Positions 47,597 through 54,980 of a DNA stretch of 64,000 nt are shown piece after piece. The stretch spans positions 39,534 through 103,533 of the forward strand of contig JAFKFN010000012.1 of the NCBI GenBank assembly GCA_017308255.1. Reading direction: 5' to 3'. This DNA comes from Altererythrobacter sp. (GTDB lineage: Bacteria > Pseudomonadota > Alphaproteobacteria > Sphingomonadales > Sphingomonadaceae). Position 1 is the stretch's first letter, and every line of letters starts with the position of its first letter. The position numbers and the translations under genes are program-made. The notes below the pieces were generated by a model. The model saw only the letters and a program-made list of their open reading frames with translations, searched no databases and was not told where the DNA came from.

Positions 47597-49255
47597 TCAA
47601 TCCTGCCCGCGTTCGATGCGCGCGATCTCCTGATCGAGGTCGCGCAGGATTTCGGACCGCACCGATTCGCTGATCGATCGATTGCGGGCGATCGTGTTGC
47701 GGGCGGAGCGCAGGCCCGTCCGCGCGGCAAGTTCCACCTGACGCTGGCAGATCACCACGCGCGGGCGGCCGTCCGCCGTCACCGTGCGGCGCTGCTCGCT
47801 TGCGTCGCAGCTCTCGACCACTTCGGGCGTGTTGCGCGCGGCCAGCGCGGCGGCGGCCTCGGCCTGCGCGGCGTAGTGTTCGCCGTAGCGCTTGCCCCAT
47901 TCCTCCATGCGGCGGCCGAATTCCTCCATCCGGGCCTCGAACGCCGGGTCCGTGGGATCGGCCGAACCGTTGAAGTCCAGCCGCGGCGGAGCCGGCGGCG
48001 CGGGAGGGGCTGGAGGTGCTGGGGGCGGCGGCGGCGCCTCGCTGTCGCCCCACAGCGCGAGCTGGGGCACGGCGGGCGGGGATGTGCTCTCGGCAGCGCT
48101 CTGATGCCGCGCGGCGTAGGTGTGCGCCTGGGGCTCGGCCGCTTGCGACGCGGCGGGGGCCGCTGGCGGAGCCGGCGGTGCGGGCACGACGAACGATTCG
48201 GAAGGCACAGGCGGTGCCGGGGGCGCCGGCGGCTCAGACACTTGCGCGCCGGCCGCATAGGAGAACGAGGCGGTCAGCGGCAGAGCGATCGCACCGGCGG
48301 CGATCAGGCCGTGGCCCAGCCAGCGGCGGCGGCGCGTCATGTCGGACATCGGCAGCGTCCTCAGCCGATGGATGATGGATTTTTCGCCGAAGACGGGGCC
48401 GGCCATCGGCGCCGCCAGAGTGCCGCTGAAAGCCAGCGCGCCGGTGACCGTCAGCGCCCGGGGTCCAGTGGCCGCGCCGGCGATCAGGGCCGCGTAGCAC
48501 GCACGCTCCGCCCGGTCGCGGCCGGCGAGCACGCGGGCGTCGCAAGCTGCTTCCTGATCGCGGCGCATGGCGCGCCAGCCGAGCCAGGCCAGCGGATTGA
48601 ACCAATGCATGGCGAGCAGCGCCTGCGCGGCGAAATTGGCCAGCAGGTCATGCCCGCGATGATGCGCCAGCTCATGCTCGATCGCGAGATCGCGCGCGAG
48701 GCGATCGCGCCGGGCCATGAACAGCGGCGGCAGGGCGATCACCTTGTCGAGCACGCCGAACGCCACCGGCGCGCCGACCGCCGGGGTTTCCACCAGGCGG
48801 ATCCGGCCGACCTCCCCCACCGGGCGCGCCGGAGCCAGCAGCTCGCGCCGCATCCGCCGGTACGTGACGATCCGCCAGGCGAGGAACGCCAGCGCGACAC
48901 CGAGCCAGACCGACAGGGCCACTCCGGCAAGATCCGCCCAGCTCCACGAGGCGGCAGCCGGCGCCGCCGCGAGGGCGCTTCCGCCACCCGCGAGCGCTTC
49001 ATGCGCGGGCGTGGACACGGCCGCTTCCACCCATTCGGCGGCCGGAGTGGCGGCGATGGCCTGCGCGGACTCCGCCTCGGGCGCCAGGCTGGCCGGCAGC
49101 ACGATCGGCGGCATGAGCAGGCGCAGGAACGGCAGCACCCACAGCGTATAGGCGAATTGCGGACCGAGCCAGCGCGCGGCGGGCCGGCGCACGAGCAGCA
49201 CCACGCCCAGCAGCAGGCCGGTGTAAAGCAGGGTGTCGATCAGCCAGCCGGTCAT
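47597..49255 (-). CDS. BlaR1/MecR1-type M56 membrane peptidase
   Basis: A 552-aa signalling protein. N-terminal helices (residues 5-60 and 105-130) surround a zinc peptidase with HELAHHRGHDLL near residue 191. The C-terminal part has a further helix and a long Pro/Ala-rich stretch (PPPPPAPPAPPAPPAPP type, about residues 320-430) and an alpha-helical end with repeated charged residues. There is no penicillin-binding sensor domain, so it is not a classic beta-lactam sensor. It is coupled to the BlaI-type repressor gene by ATGA and would cleave it on signal (family knowledge). Confidence 0.82.
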   Translation of the reverse strand: MTGWLIDTLLYTGLLLGVVLLVRRPAARWLGPQFAYTLWVLPFLRLLMPPIVLPASLAPEAESAQAIAATPAAEWVEAAVSTPAHEALAGGGSALAAAPAAASWSWADLAGVALSVWLGVALAFLAWRIVTYRRMRRELLAPARPVGEVGRIRLVETPAVGAPVAFGVLDKVIALPPLFMARRDRLARDLAIEHELAHHRGHDLLANFAAQALLAMHWFNPLAWLGWRAMRRDQEAACDARVLAGRDRAERACYAALIAGAATGPRALTVTGALAFSGTLAAPMAGPVFGEKSIIHRLRTLPMSDMTRRRRWLGHGLIAAGAIALPLTASFSYAAGAQVSEPPAPPAPPVPSESFVVPAPPAPPAAPAASQAAEPQAHTYAARHQSAAESTSPPAVPQLALWGDSEAPPPPPAPPAPPAPPAPPRLDFNGSADPTDPAFEARMEEFGRRMEEWGKRYGEHYAAQAEAAAALAARNTPEVVESCDASEQRRTVTADGRPRVVICQRQVELAARTGLRSARNTIARNRSISESVRSEILRDLDQEIARIERGQD

Positions 49256-49653
49256 TTCCGCAGCTCCCGCAGCAGGCGTTCGATCTCGGCGATGTCATCG
49301 TCGGTGAGCGCTTCGGTTTCGGCAAGATGGGCGAACAACGGCGCGGCGCGGCCGCCGAACAGGCGATCGACCAGCCGCCGCGATTCGCCGCCGAGATAAG
49401 CCGTGCGGGCGAGCAGCGGGCGATAGAGGAACCGGCGCCCATCGGGCTCCGTCGCGATCGCGCCTTTCGCCACCAGGCGCGACAGCAGCGTCTTGACCGT
49501 GGGCATCGACCAGCCGCGCCGGTCGCAGACCTGTTCGCAGACTTCGGCGGCGGTCAGCGGGTTCTTCTCCCACAGCGCTTCCATCACCGCATGTTCGGCT
49601 TCGCTGATCCGTTCGCTGCCCTGTTCACCCGGCAGGTCATTGACCTCGGCCAT
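49252..49653 (-). CDS. BlaI/MecI/CopY-type transcriptional repressor
   Basis: A 133-aa winged-helix repressor. SEAEHAVMEALWEKNPLTAAEVCEQV, the recognition part SMPTVKTLLSRLVAKGAI and FLYRPLLAR are typical. The second ATG (MAEVNDLP) is preferred, because GGGGAG lies seven bases before it. It forms an operon with the M56 peptidase gene. A TACATCTGTA palindrome upstream is a probable autoregulatory operator. Confidence 0.88.
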   Translation of the reverse strand: MAEVNDLPGEQGSERISEAEHAVMEALWEKNPLTAAEVCEQVCDRRGWSMPTVKTLLSRLVAKGAIATEPDGRRFLYRPLLARTAYLGGESRRLVDRLFGGRAAPLFAHLAETEALTDDDIAEIERLLRELRK

Positions 49654-49693
49654 CTCGCTCTCCCCGACGATCATGCCTGAACGAGCCTTCGAC

Positions 49694-49703
49694 TACATCT
49701 GTA
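49694..49703. promoter_or_regulatory. Probable BlaI-type operator
   Basis: TACATCTGTA, with half-sites TACA and TGTA, the core recognised by BlaI/MecI-type repressors. It sits about 40 bases upstream of the blaI-like start, in a short AT-rich stretch that also lies upstream of the oppositely transcribed hydroxy-acid oxidase gene, so it could affect both. Confidence 0.6.
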
Positions 49704-49761
49704 AACATTAAGTGTGGATGAACGGCTTGTCAGCGCGCGGGCGGGCGCTAGGGTCCGGCCG

Positions 49762-50934
49762 ATGGACCGCCTGAAGCACCGCGTCGCCCGCCTTTCGGAT
49801 TGCCACAACGTCGCCGATTTTCGCGCCCTCGCGAAGCGGCGCCTGCCCTTCCCCGTGTTCCATTACATCGACGGCGGCGGGGATGACGAGCTGACCAAGG
49901 ATCGCAACACCGCCGCTTTCGCCGACGTGGACCTGGTGCCCGATGTGCTGGTGAACGTGGAAACGGTCGATCCTTCCGTCACCGTCCTGGGCAAGACCAC
50001 GCGCCTGCCGCTGATGCTCAGCCCCACGGCGCTGCAGCGCCTGTTCCACTGGCAGGGCGAACGCGCGGTGGGGGCGGCGGCCGACAAGTTCGGCCTGTGG
50101 TTCGGTGTGTCCAGCCTGGGGAGTGTGGGCATCGAGGAGATCGGCGCGAAGTTCGCCGGGCCGAAGCTGCTGCAATACTACTATCACAAGGATCGCGGGC
50201 TGAACGCCGCGCTGCTGGACATGGCGCGCGAGGCGAAGTTCGATGCCGTGGCGCTCACGGTGGACACGATAACCAGCGGCAACCGCGAGCGCTGCAAGCG
50301 CACCGGCTTCACCAGCCCGCCCCGCTTCACCCCCGCCAGCGCGCTGAGCTATGCCGCCAAGCCGCGCTGGGCGCTGGACTATCTGTTCCGCGAGAAGTTC
50401 TCCCTGCCCAACCTGGAGAAGCACGTCGCGGCGGGCAGCGACGTGGCCATGTCCATCCAGGCCTATTTCAGCGAGATGCTGGACCAGACGATGGACTGGG
50501 CAGCGGCCGAGAAGCTGCGGCGGGACTGGGGCGGCAAGTTCGCGCTGAAAGGCGTGATGTCGGTGGGTGATGCCCGCCGCGCGGCAGACATGGGGGCGGA
50601 CGCGATCTTTATTTCCAACCACGGCGGCCGCCAGCTCGACGGCGCCCGCGCGCCGTTCGACCAGCTGGCGGAAATCGTCGATGCCGTGGGCGACCGGATC
50701 GAGGTGATCCTGGACGGCGGCGTCCGGCGCGGCACGCATGTGCTTAAGGCGCTGGCCATGGGCGCCACCGCGGTTTCGGGCGGCCGGCTCTATCTCTATG
50801 CGCTGGCCGCCGCGGGGCAGCAGGGCGTGGAGCGCGCGCTGGGCATCCTGGAAGCGGAGATCGTGCGCGACATGAAGCTGATGGGCGTGACGCGGGTGGA
50901 CCAGCTCACGCGCGAACGGCTGCGCCGCCGCTGA
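49762..50934 (+). CDS. lldD: FMN-dependent alpha-hydroxy-acid dehydrogenase (LldD family)
   Basis: A 390-aa TIM-barrel flavoenzyme, oxidising L-lactate or a related 2-hydroxy acid. FPVFHYIDGGGDDE, PLMLSPTALQRLFHWQGE, the substrate-binding GNRERCKRTGF, SNHGGRQLDGA with the catalytic His, and DGGVRRGTHVLKALAMGA are in the right order. I use the inner ATG (MDRLKHRVARL). The 16 residues upstream are not conserved. Exact substrate is uncertain. Confidence 0.9.
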   Translation: MDRLKHRVARLSDCHNVADFRALAKRRLPFPVFHYIDGGGDDELTKDRNTAAFADVDLVPDVLVNVETVDPSVTVLGKTTRLPLMLSPTALQRLFHWQGERAVGAAADKFGLWFGVSSLGSVGIEEIGAKFAGPKLLQYYYHKDRGLNAALLDMAREAKFDAVALTVDTITSGNRERCKRTGFTSPPRFTPASALSYAAKPRWALDYLFREKFSLPNLEKHVAAGSDVAMSIQAYFSEMLDQTMDWAAAEKLRRDWGGKFALKGVMSVGDARRAADMGADAIFISNHGGRQLDGARAPFDQLAEIVDAVGDRIEVILDGGVRRGTHVLKALAMGATAVSGGRLYLYALAAAGQQGVERALGILEAEIVRDMKLMGVTRVDQLTRERLRRR

Positions 50935-50958
50935 ACGGCGACGCCAGCCTTCCCCCGT

Positions 50959-51477
50959 TTACCTCACCAGGATATTGATGATCAGCACCGTCGTGCCGAA
51001 GAACGCGATCGCCAGCGGCACCACGAGCATCTGGGCCATGACCTCACCCCGGCTGAGCGGGCCGTAGATCGTGGACAGATCACCCCCGCGATCGAGCACG
51101 CTGCGCGGCTGCGCCGGGCCATGCTTCAGCACGATCCGGGTGAGCCCGAAGAACATCGCCACGTAGCCGGCGGAAACGACGATGGCGAACAGCGCATGGG
51201 CGCCCGACGTGGCGAAAAGCAGGGCCGTGAGGAACACGCCATAGCAGGCGACCATGATGACCCAGATCATCGCGGGAATCTCGAACGCGATCCGTTCCCC
51301 TTCGCGTGGGGACGCCGCATGTTCGTTGTCGTTGACCTCCGCCAGCGCGACCGGCGGCATAAGGTCCGGAAGCGGATCGGCATAAGCGAGCGCAGACTGG
51401 GGCGCGAGCGCGGGCTGGGGCGCGGGCGCGGGCTGGGGCGCGGGCGCGGGATCGTGCTTGCGAGCGGCTTCAGACAT
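50959..51477 (-). CDS. Small integral membrane protein with Pro/Ala-rich N-terminus
   Basis: A 172-aa protein with three hydrophobic segments: residues 70-95 (AMIWVIMVACYGVFLTALLF), 97-120 (FAIVVSAGYVAMFFG) and 145-172 (MLVVPLAIAFFGTTVLIINIL). The cytoplasmic N-terminus contains repeats of PAPAPQ. I recognise no family. It overlaps the truncated-haemoglobin gene by eight bases on the same strand, suggesting a shared role with it, perhaps in NO or oxygen handling (inference). Confidence 0.6.
   Translation of the reverse strand: MSEAARKHDPAPAPQPAPAPQPALAPQSALAYADPLPDLMPPVALAEVNDNEHAASPREGERIAFEIPAMIWVIMVACYGVFLTALLFATSGAHALFAIVVSAGYVAMFFGLTRIVLKHGPAQPRSVLDRGGDLSTIYGPLSRGEVMAQMLVVPLAIAFFGTTVLIINILVR
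51386..51452. repeat. 18-bp tandem repeat inside the membrane-protein gene
   Basis: About three and a half copies of an 18-bp unit similar to GCGCGGGCGCGGGCTGGG, encoding PAPAPQ-type hexapeptides. Copies differ by a few bases. Length change would not shift the frame. Confidence 0.75.
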
Positions 51478-51970
51478 GGGGCAGATCCTTTCCTGCGCGC
51501 CCGCCGGCCAATCCGTCGCGGCGCATGACAATGGCGGTCAACAGACTGTCGGCGACCATCCGCGCCCTGCCGCCGACGAGCGCAGTCGCCTCGGGATGGC
51601 CTTCGGCGTCCCGCAAAGTGGCGTAGAAAAGATCGAGCCAGCGGGAGAAATGGGTCAGATCGATCCCGGGGATCATGAGATGCTTGAGCATCGGATTGCC
51701 CGAGAATTCCCCGCTATTGTGAAGCACGGAGCGCCAGAAGGCTTTCATCCGCCCAAGATGCGCGGGCCAATCGGCGATCCGTTCGGCGAAGATCGGCCCC
51801 AGCAGATCGTCATCGCGCACCTTGCCGTAGAACGTCTCCACGAAATGATCGATGTAATCCGCGTCCACGCCGATCGCTTCGGCGGCGGCGCGCTTTTCCG
51901 CGCGCTTTCGCGCGGCATATTCACGGGTCTCGACGTCATCGGCGCGAGCGCGCGCGGCGGCACTGGACAT
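51470..51970 (-). CDS. Group III truncated haemoglobin
   Basis: A 166-aa haem protein. YIDHFVETFYGKVRDDDLLGPIF, WPAHLGRMKAFWRSVLHNSGEFSGNP and HFSRWLDLFYATL (proximal His) match the group III (P-type) truncated globins, which bind O2 and NO. An Ala/Arg-rich N-terminal extension of about 35 residues is unusual. It is divergent from an Rrf2 regulator, and the shared region has an operator-like palindrome. Confidence 0.85.
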   Translation of the reverse strand: MSSAAARARADDVETREYAARKRAEKRAAAEAIGVDADYIDHFVETFYGKVRDDDLLGPIFAERIADWPAHLGRMKAFWRSVLHNSGEFSGNPMLKHLMIPGIDLTHFSRWLDLFYATLRDAEGHPEATALVGGRARMVADSLLTAIVMRRDGLAGGRAGKDLPHV

Positions 51971-51980
51971 GGACGACTCA

Positions 51981-52009
51981 CTTAACAGGTATATTGGATA
52001 CCCATTAAG
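51981..52009. promoter_or_regulatory. Operator-like palindrome between truncated haemoglobin and Rrf2 genes
   Basis: A 29-bp interrupted palindrome: CTTAA and TTAAG outside, GGTAT and ATACC inside, with a five-base centre. A second, smaller GCAATATCTGATATGC lies at 52027-52042. It fits an Rrf2/NsrR-type site controlling both divergent genes. Confidence 0.6.
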
Positions 52010-52049
52010 CCGCATTGCCGCTTAAAGCAATATCTGATATGCACATTTC

Positions 52050-52481
52050 ATGCAGCTCAGCCTTTACAGCGATTATGCCCTGCGCGTGCTCATGGTGCTC
52101 GCCGCGAGCGACCGGCAGCTTTCGGTTGACGAGATCGCCCGCCGCTATGGCATCTCGCGCAATCACCTGGCGAAAGTGGCCCAGCGCCTGCAAGCCGAAG
52201 GGCTGATCGAAACATTCCGCGGGCGCGGCGGGGGCATGCGCCTGGCGCGGCCGGCGGAAGACATCGTGGTGGGCGACGTGGTTCGCCGGTTCGAGAACCT
52301 GGACAGCTTCATCGGCTGCTTCCCGGCGGGCGGCGGTTGCGTCGTCAGCGGGCTGTGCGCCTTGAAGCCGGCGCTGAATGGCGCGCTCGAAGCCTTCCTG
52401 GCCCACCTCGACGGCTATCGCGTGAGCGACCTCGTGCCGGACTGGGCCGCCTTCATCGAACGGCTGGAGCGCGCCGCCTGA
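52050..52481 (+). CDS. Rrf2-family iron-sulfur regulator, NsrR-like
   Basis: A 143-aa winged-helix regulator. YSDYALRVLMVLAAS, ISRNHLAKVAQRLQAEGLIETFRGRGGGMRLA and, near residue 90, three cysteines in CFPAGGGCVVSGLC fit the iron-sulfur-binding NsrR group, which senses nitric oxide. IscR-type cysteine spacing is different. No good ribosome-binding site precedes the ATG. Position next to a truncated haemoglobin supports the NO-sensor view. Confidence 0.82.
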   Translation: MQLSLYSDYALRVLMVLAASDRQLSVDEIARRYGISRNHLAKVAQRLQAEGLIETFRGRGGGMRLARPAEDIVVGDVVRRFENLDSFIGCFPAGGGCVVSGLCALKPALNGALEAFLAHLDGYRVSDLVPDWAAFIERLERAA

Positions 52482-52522
52482 GCGCGCTGGCGGGCCTTCG
52501 CCCGCGCTGGCATGATCGGCGG

Positions 52523-53137
52523 ATGTTCAAGAGATTCGCCCTCGCCCTCCTCGCCCTGATCCTCCTGCCCGCCGCAGCCCATGCCCAGACGCTAACCAAT
52601 GTCGTGCTGCATACCGAGCTGGGCGACATCGTGATCGCGCTGGAGACGGAACGCGCACCGATCACCGCGGCCAATTTCCTGCGCTATGTGGATGAAAAGC
52701 GGCTGGACGGCACGGTGTTCTATCGCGCCATGCGGCTGGACTGGGGCGAGCAGCCGAACGGCCTGATCCAGGGCGGCGCGCAGAACGAGCCAAGCCGCCT
52801 GCTGCCACCGATCGCGCACGAGCCGACCGACCAGACCGGCGTGAAGCACGGCGTGGGCGCGATCTCGATGGCCCGGCTGGAGCCCGGCACCGCGACCGGC
52901 GATTTCTCCATCATGCTCGCCCCCCAGCCCGGCCTCGACGCCGATCCCACCAGCGACGACCCCGAGTTGCGCGCCGGCTACGCCGCCTTCGGCCATGTGG
53001 TGGAAGGGATGGACGTAGTCCGCGCGATCTTCGATGCCCCGGTGGACCCGGACAAGGGCGAAGGGTGGATGAAAGGCCAGATGCTGGCGAACCCGGTGAA
53101 GATCGTCAGCGCCGGGCGGGCGGACCCCGCATCATAA
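52523..53137 (+). CDS. Exported cyclophilin-type peptidyl-prolyl isomerase
   Basis: A 204-aa protein with a signal peptide (MFKRFALALLALILLPAAAHA) and a cyclophilin domain: VVLHTELGDIVIALETERAP, TVFYRAM, GLIQGGAQNEP, GAISMARLEPGTATGDFSIML and YAAFGHVVEGMDVVRAI. It speeds proline cis-trans isomerisation in the periplasm. ATG start chosen because the signal peptide begins there. Confidence 0.9.
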   Translation: MFKRFALALLALILLPAAAHAQTLTNVVLHTELGDIVIALETERAPITAANFLRYVDEKRLDGTVFYRAMRLDWGEQPNGLIQGGAQNEPSRLLPPIAHEPTDQTGVKHGVGAISMARLEPGTATGDFSIMLAPQPGLDADPTSDDPELRAGYAAFGHVVEGMDVVRAIFDAPVDPDKGEGWMKGQMLANPVKIVSAGRADPAS

Positions 53138-53149
53138 GCTCGGATTGCG

Positions 53150-53174
53150 TTGATTACCAAAATTTGGTAATCAA
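53150..53174. promoter_or_regulatory. Palindromic operator of the parDE pair
   Basis: A 25-bp palindrome with perfect 12-bp arms (TTGATTACCAAA and its complement) around one central base. It ends five bases before the parD ATG, so it overlaps promoter and translation start. ParD-type antitoxins bind such sites to repress their own operon. Confidence 0.75.
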
Positions 53175-53179
53175 GCGAC

Positions 53180-53422
53180 ATGACCGTAAAGAACACGTCC
53201 GTCGCTTTGGGCGCGCCCTATGTGGAGTTCGCCCGCCGCAAGGTAGAGTCCGGCGAGTTCGGCTCTACCAGCGAAGTCGTGCGTGAAGCCATGCGCCGCT
53301 ATATCGCGCAGGACACGAAGCTGGAAGCGCTGCGCCGGGCACTGATCGAGGGCGAGATGAGCGGACCGCCCGTATCTTGGGATGTGGATGAGTTTCTTAA
53401 AGAGATACGGCACGACGACTGA
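53180..53422 (+). CDS. parD: ParD-type antitoxin
   Basis: An 80-aa ribbon-helix-helix protein. NTSVALGAPYVEFARRKVESGEFGSTSEVVREAMR is the DNA-binding and dimer region (residues 5-40, written as two parts of the family), and the C-terminal EMSGPPVSWDVDEFLKEIR would wrap the toxin. The toxin start overlaps its stop (TGATG), as usual for type II pairs. No ribosome-binding site is visible ahead of the ATG; the palindrome occupies that region. Confidence 0.88.
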   Translation: MTVKNTSVALGAPYVEFARRKVESGEFGSTSEVVREAMRRYIAQDTKLEALRRALIEGEMSGPPVSWDVDEFLKEIRHDD

Positions 53423-53715
53423 TGCACCCGATCGCCATCAGTCCACGCGCGCAAGCCGATGCGCGGGCTATCTGGCGATATACGGAGAGCAAGCACGGGC
53501 CGGACGCAGCAGACGCTTATCTCCGCGATCTCGATCAGGCGATGCAACTCGTCCGTGAGTTCCCCGATATCGGATCGGACTGCTCGGACGTTCGCAAGGG
53601 CTATCGCCGCATCCGCTCCGGCTCGCATCTGATTTACTATATCGCCACAAAAGCCGGAATCCATGTGGTCCGCATCCTGCACGAGCGGCAGGATGCGGAA
53701 ACCAACCTGGCCTAA
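53422..53715 (+). CDS. parE: ParE-type toxin
   Basis: A 97-aa RelE/ParE-superfamily toxin. SPRAQADARAIWRYTESKHGPDAADAYLRDL, FPDIGSDCSDVRKGYRRIRSGSHLIYYI and VRILHERQD fit ParE, which poisons DNA gyrase in characterised members. It is co-translated with the antitoxin. No obvious inactivating change is seen. Confidence 0.88.
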   Translation: MHPIAISPRAQADARAIWRYTESKHGPDAADAYLRDLDQAMQLVREFPDIGSDCSDVRKGYRRIRSGSHLIYYIATKAGIHVVRILHERQDAETNLA

Positions 53716-53719
53716 TGGC

Positions 53720-53850
53720 TCAATACACCCGTTTCCTCGGAGGTTTGGCCGCCCCGGCCATCAAACCCGCTCATGGTATGTCTCATCCAGTTCTTGCCGG
53801 ACGCTCCGGATAGTCGCCGTGCGCATATGCGCCTCGGGTTTCCGAGCCGC
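53720..53850 (-). pseudogene. Decayed copy of the 3' end of sdhA
   Basis: TCAATACACCCG followed by TTTCCTCGG matches the end of intact sdhA (54977 onwards), with about 90 bases missing after it, and then GTTTGGCCGCCCC...CATCCAGT and the following stretch match again at about 80 per cent by eye. It cannot encode an SdhA tail. It indicates duplication or substitution at this junction. Confidence 0.75.
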
Positions 53851-53855
53851 GGCGT

Positions 53856-54980
53856 TCACCGCGCGTTCGTTAGAGACGGCCAGCCGTAATGCTTCGAGGC
53901 GCTGGCCAGAATCTCCTGCGTAAGCGGATAGCCCCCTTCACCGTTCGTCAGGATCACGATGGCGTCGCGCCGGTCCGGAAAGGCGGCGTAGAAGGTCTTG
54001 TAGCCGGCATTCCCGCCGTTGGAGAACCATATCCGTTCGGGATCGGCCGTCTGAAGCGAAACGCCAAGGCCGTAATTCGGGCTCGTCCGTGCCGTCATCA
54101 TGCGCGCCGCTCTTGATGACAATGGGCTGGGCCTGCCGGATTCGGCATCCATCAGCGCGATCAGGAAACGCGCGAAGTCAGGCGAAGTGGTCCAAAGGCC
54201 AGTGGCGGCCTTTTCAGGATAAGTGCGCCAGCCGCCTTCGACTTCCTCGTCAGCGCTCCAGTAACCGTGCGCAATGGGCACACGAGGCTCCCCAAAGGTG
54301 CTGTCGTTCATGTGCAGGGGACGGAGCAATTCGCGCTCCATCCAGACACCGAATGGCTCACCCGAGACGTCCTCGCTCCACAATTCGGCTAGCTCATATC
54401 CCGCCCCGCCATAATTGAAGCTGCCGACTTTCGCCGGATCGAAGGTCAGAGGCGGCGAGTTGGCGCGAGGCGCCCCGGCAAGCAGCTCTGCAAGCGTCGG
54501 CACGAGGTTGCCCATGTCGTAGCCGGGATAGCCCGCAGGCGCCGCGCCCAACTTGTGCGCTAGCAGGCCATCGAGCGAAACTACCACGCCGGCCGGCCTG
54601 ATCTTGGCGAGTTCGAACGAATGCAATGAGGGCCCGATCTCCGCCTCAGGATCGATCCCGCGCCGTGCCGCAAAGTCGAGTAACCCAGCCGCCGCGACCG
54701 ATCTCGAGAGCGAGGCAGCTTGGAACAGCATGCGCGGATTGCGATCGGCGCCGAACCCCCGGCTCCACGCGATCGCGCCATTCCGCACGACAGTTATCGA
54801 AACGCTGGGGACGCCATAGAACGCCTGCCGCTCGGCCAGCGTCTGCACCGGCGCCGCAGTCGCCGAATCCGAGGCAGGGATCATGTTGGCGGTTATGGCC
54901 CGTTGTTCCGGGCCAAAGGCGCAGCCTGCGATTAGCGCCAATGCCAGCAGCGGCGCGCCGGTGACACTGCGAAGGATCAA
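53856..54980 (-). CDS. Serine hydrolase (beta-lactamase family, S12-like) lipoprotein with altered active site
   Basis: A 374-aa lipoprotein with signal peptide and lipobox (ALALIAGC, Cys20) and a beta-lactamase/transpeptidase-like domain. The SxxK position reads S90-L-S-R93, so the catalytic Lys is Arg. The second motif region is [12 protein letters not shown] and the third [11 protein letters not shown] (Asn in place of His). TTG start overlaps the sdhA stop as TTGA. It occupies the position where sdhB usually lies, and a decayed sdhA end follows it. It may be inactive or use another mechanism. Confidence 0.78.
   Translation of the reverse strand: MILRSVTGAPLLALALIAGCAFGPEQRAITANMIPASDSATAAPVQTLAERQAFYGVPSVSITVVRNGAIAWSRGFGADRNPRMLFQAASLSRSVAAAGLLDFAARRGIDPEAEIGPSLHSFELAKIRPAGVVVSLDGLLAHKLGAAPAGYPGYDMGNLVPTLAELLAGAPRANSPPLTFDPAKVGSFNYGGAGYELAELWSEDVSGEPFGVWMERELLRPLHMNDSTFGEPRVPIAHGYWSADEEVEGGWRTYPEKAATGLWTTSPDFARFLIALMDAESGRPSPLSSRAARMMTARTSPNYGLGVSLQTADPERIWFSNGGNAGYKTFYAAFPDRRDAIVILTNGEGGYPLTQEILASASKHYGWPSLTNAR

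Noticed and set aside
47525-49399. Long plus-strand frame of 624 codons
   Set aside because: It runs antisense through the M56 peptidase and repressor genes, whose motifs are clear; high GC creates such shadow frames.
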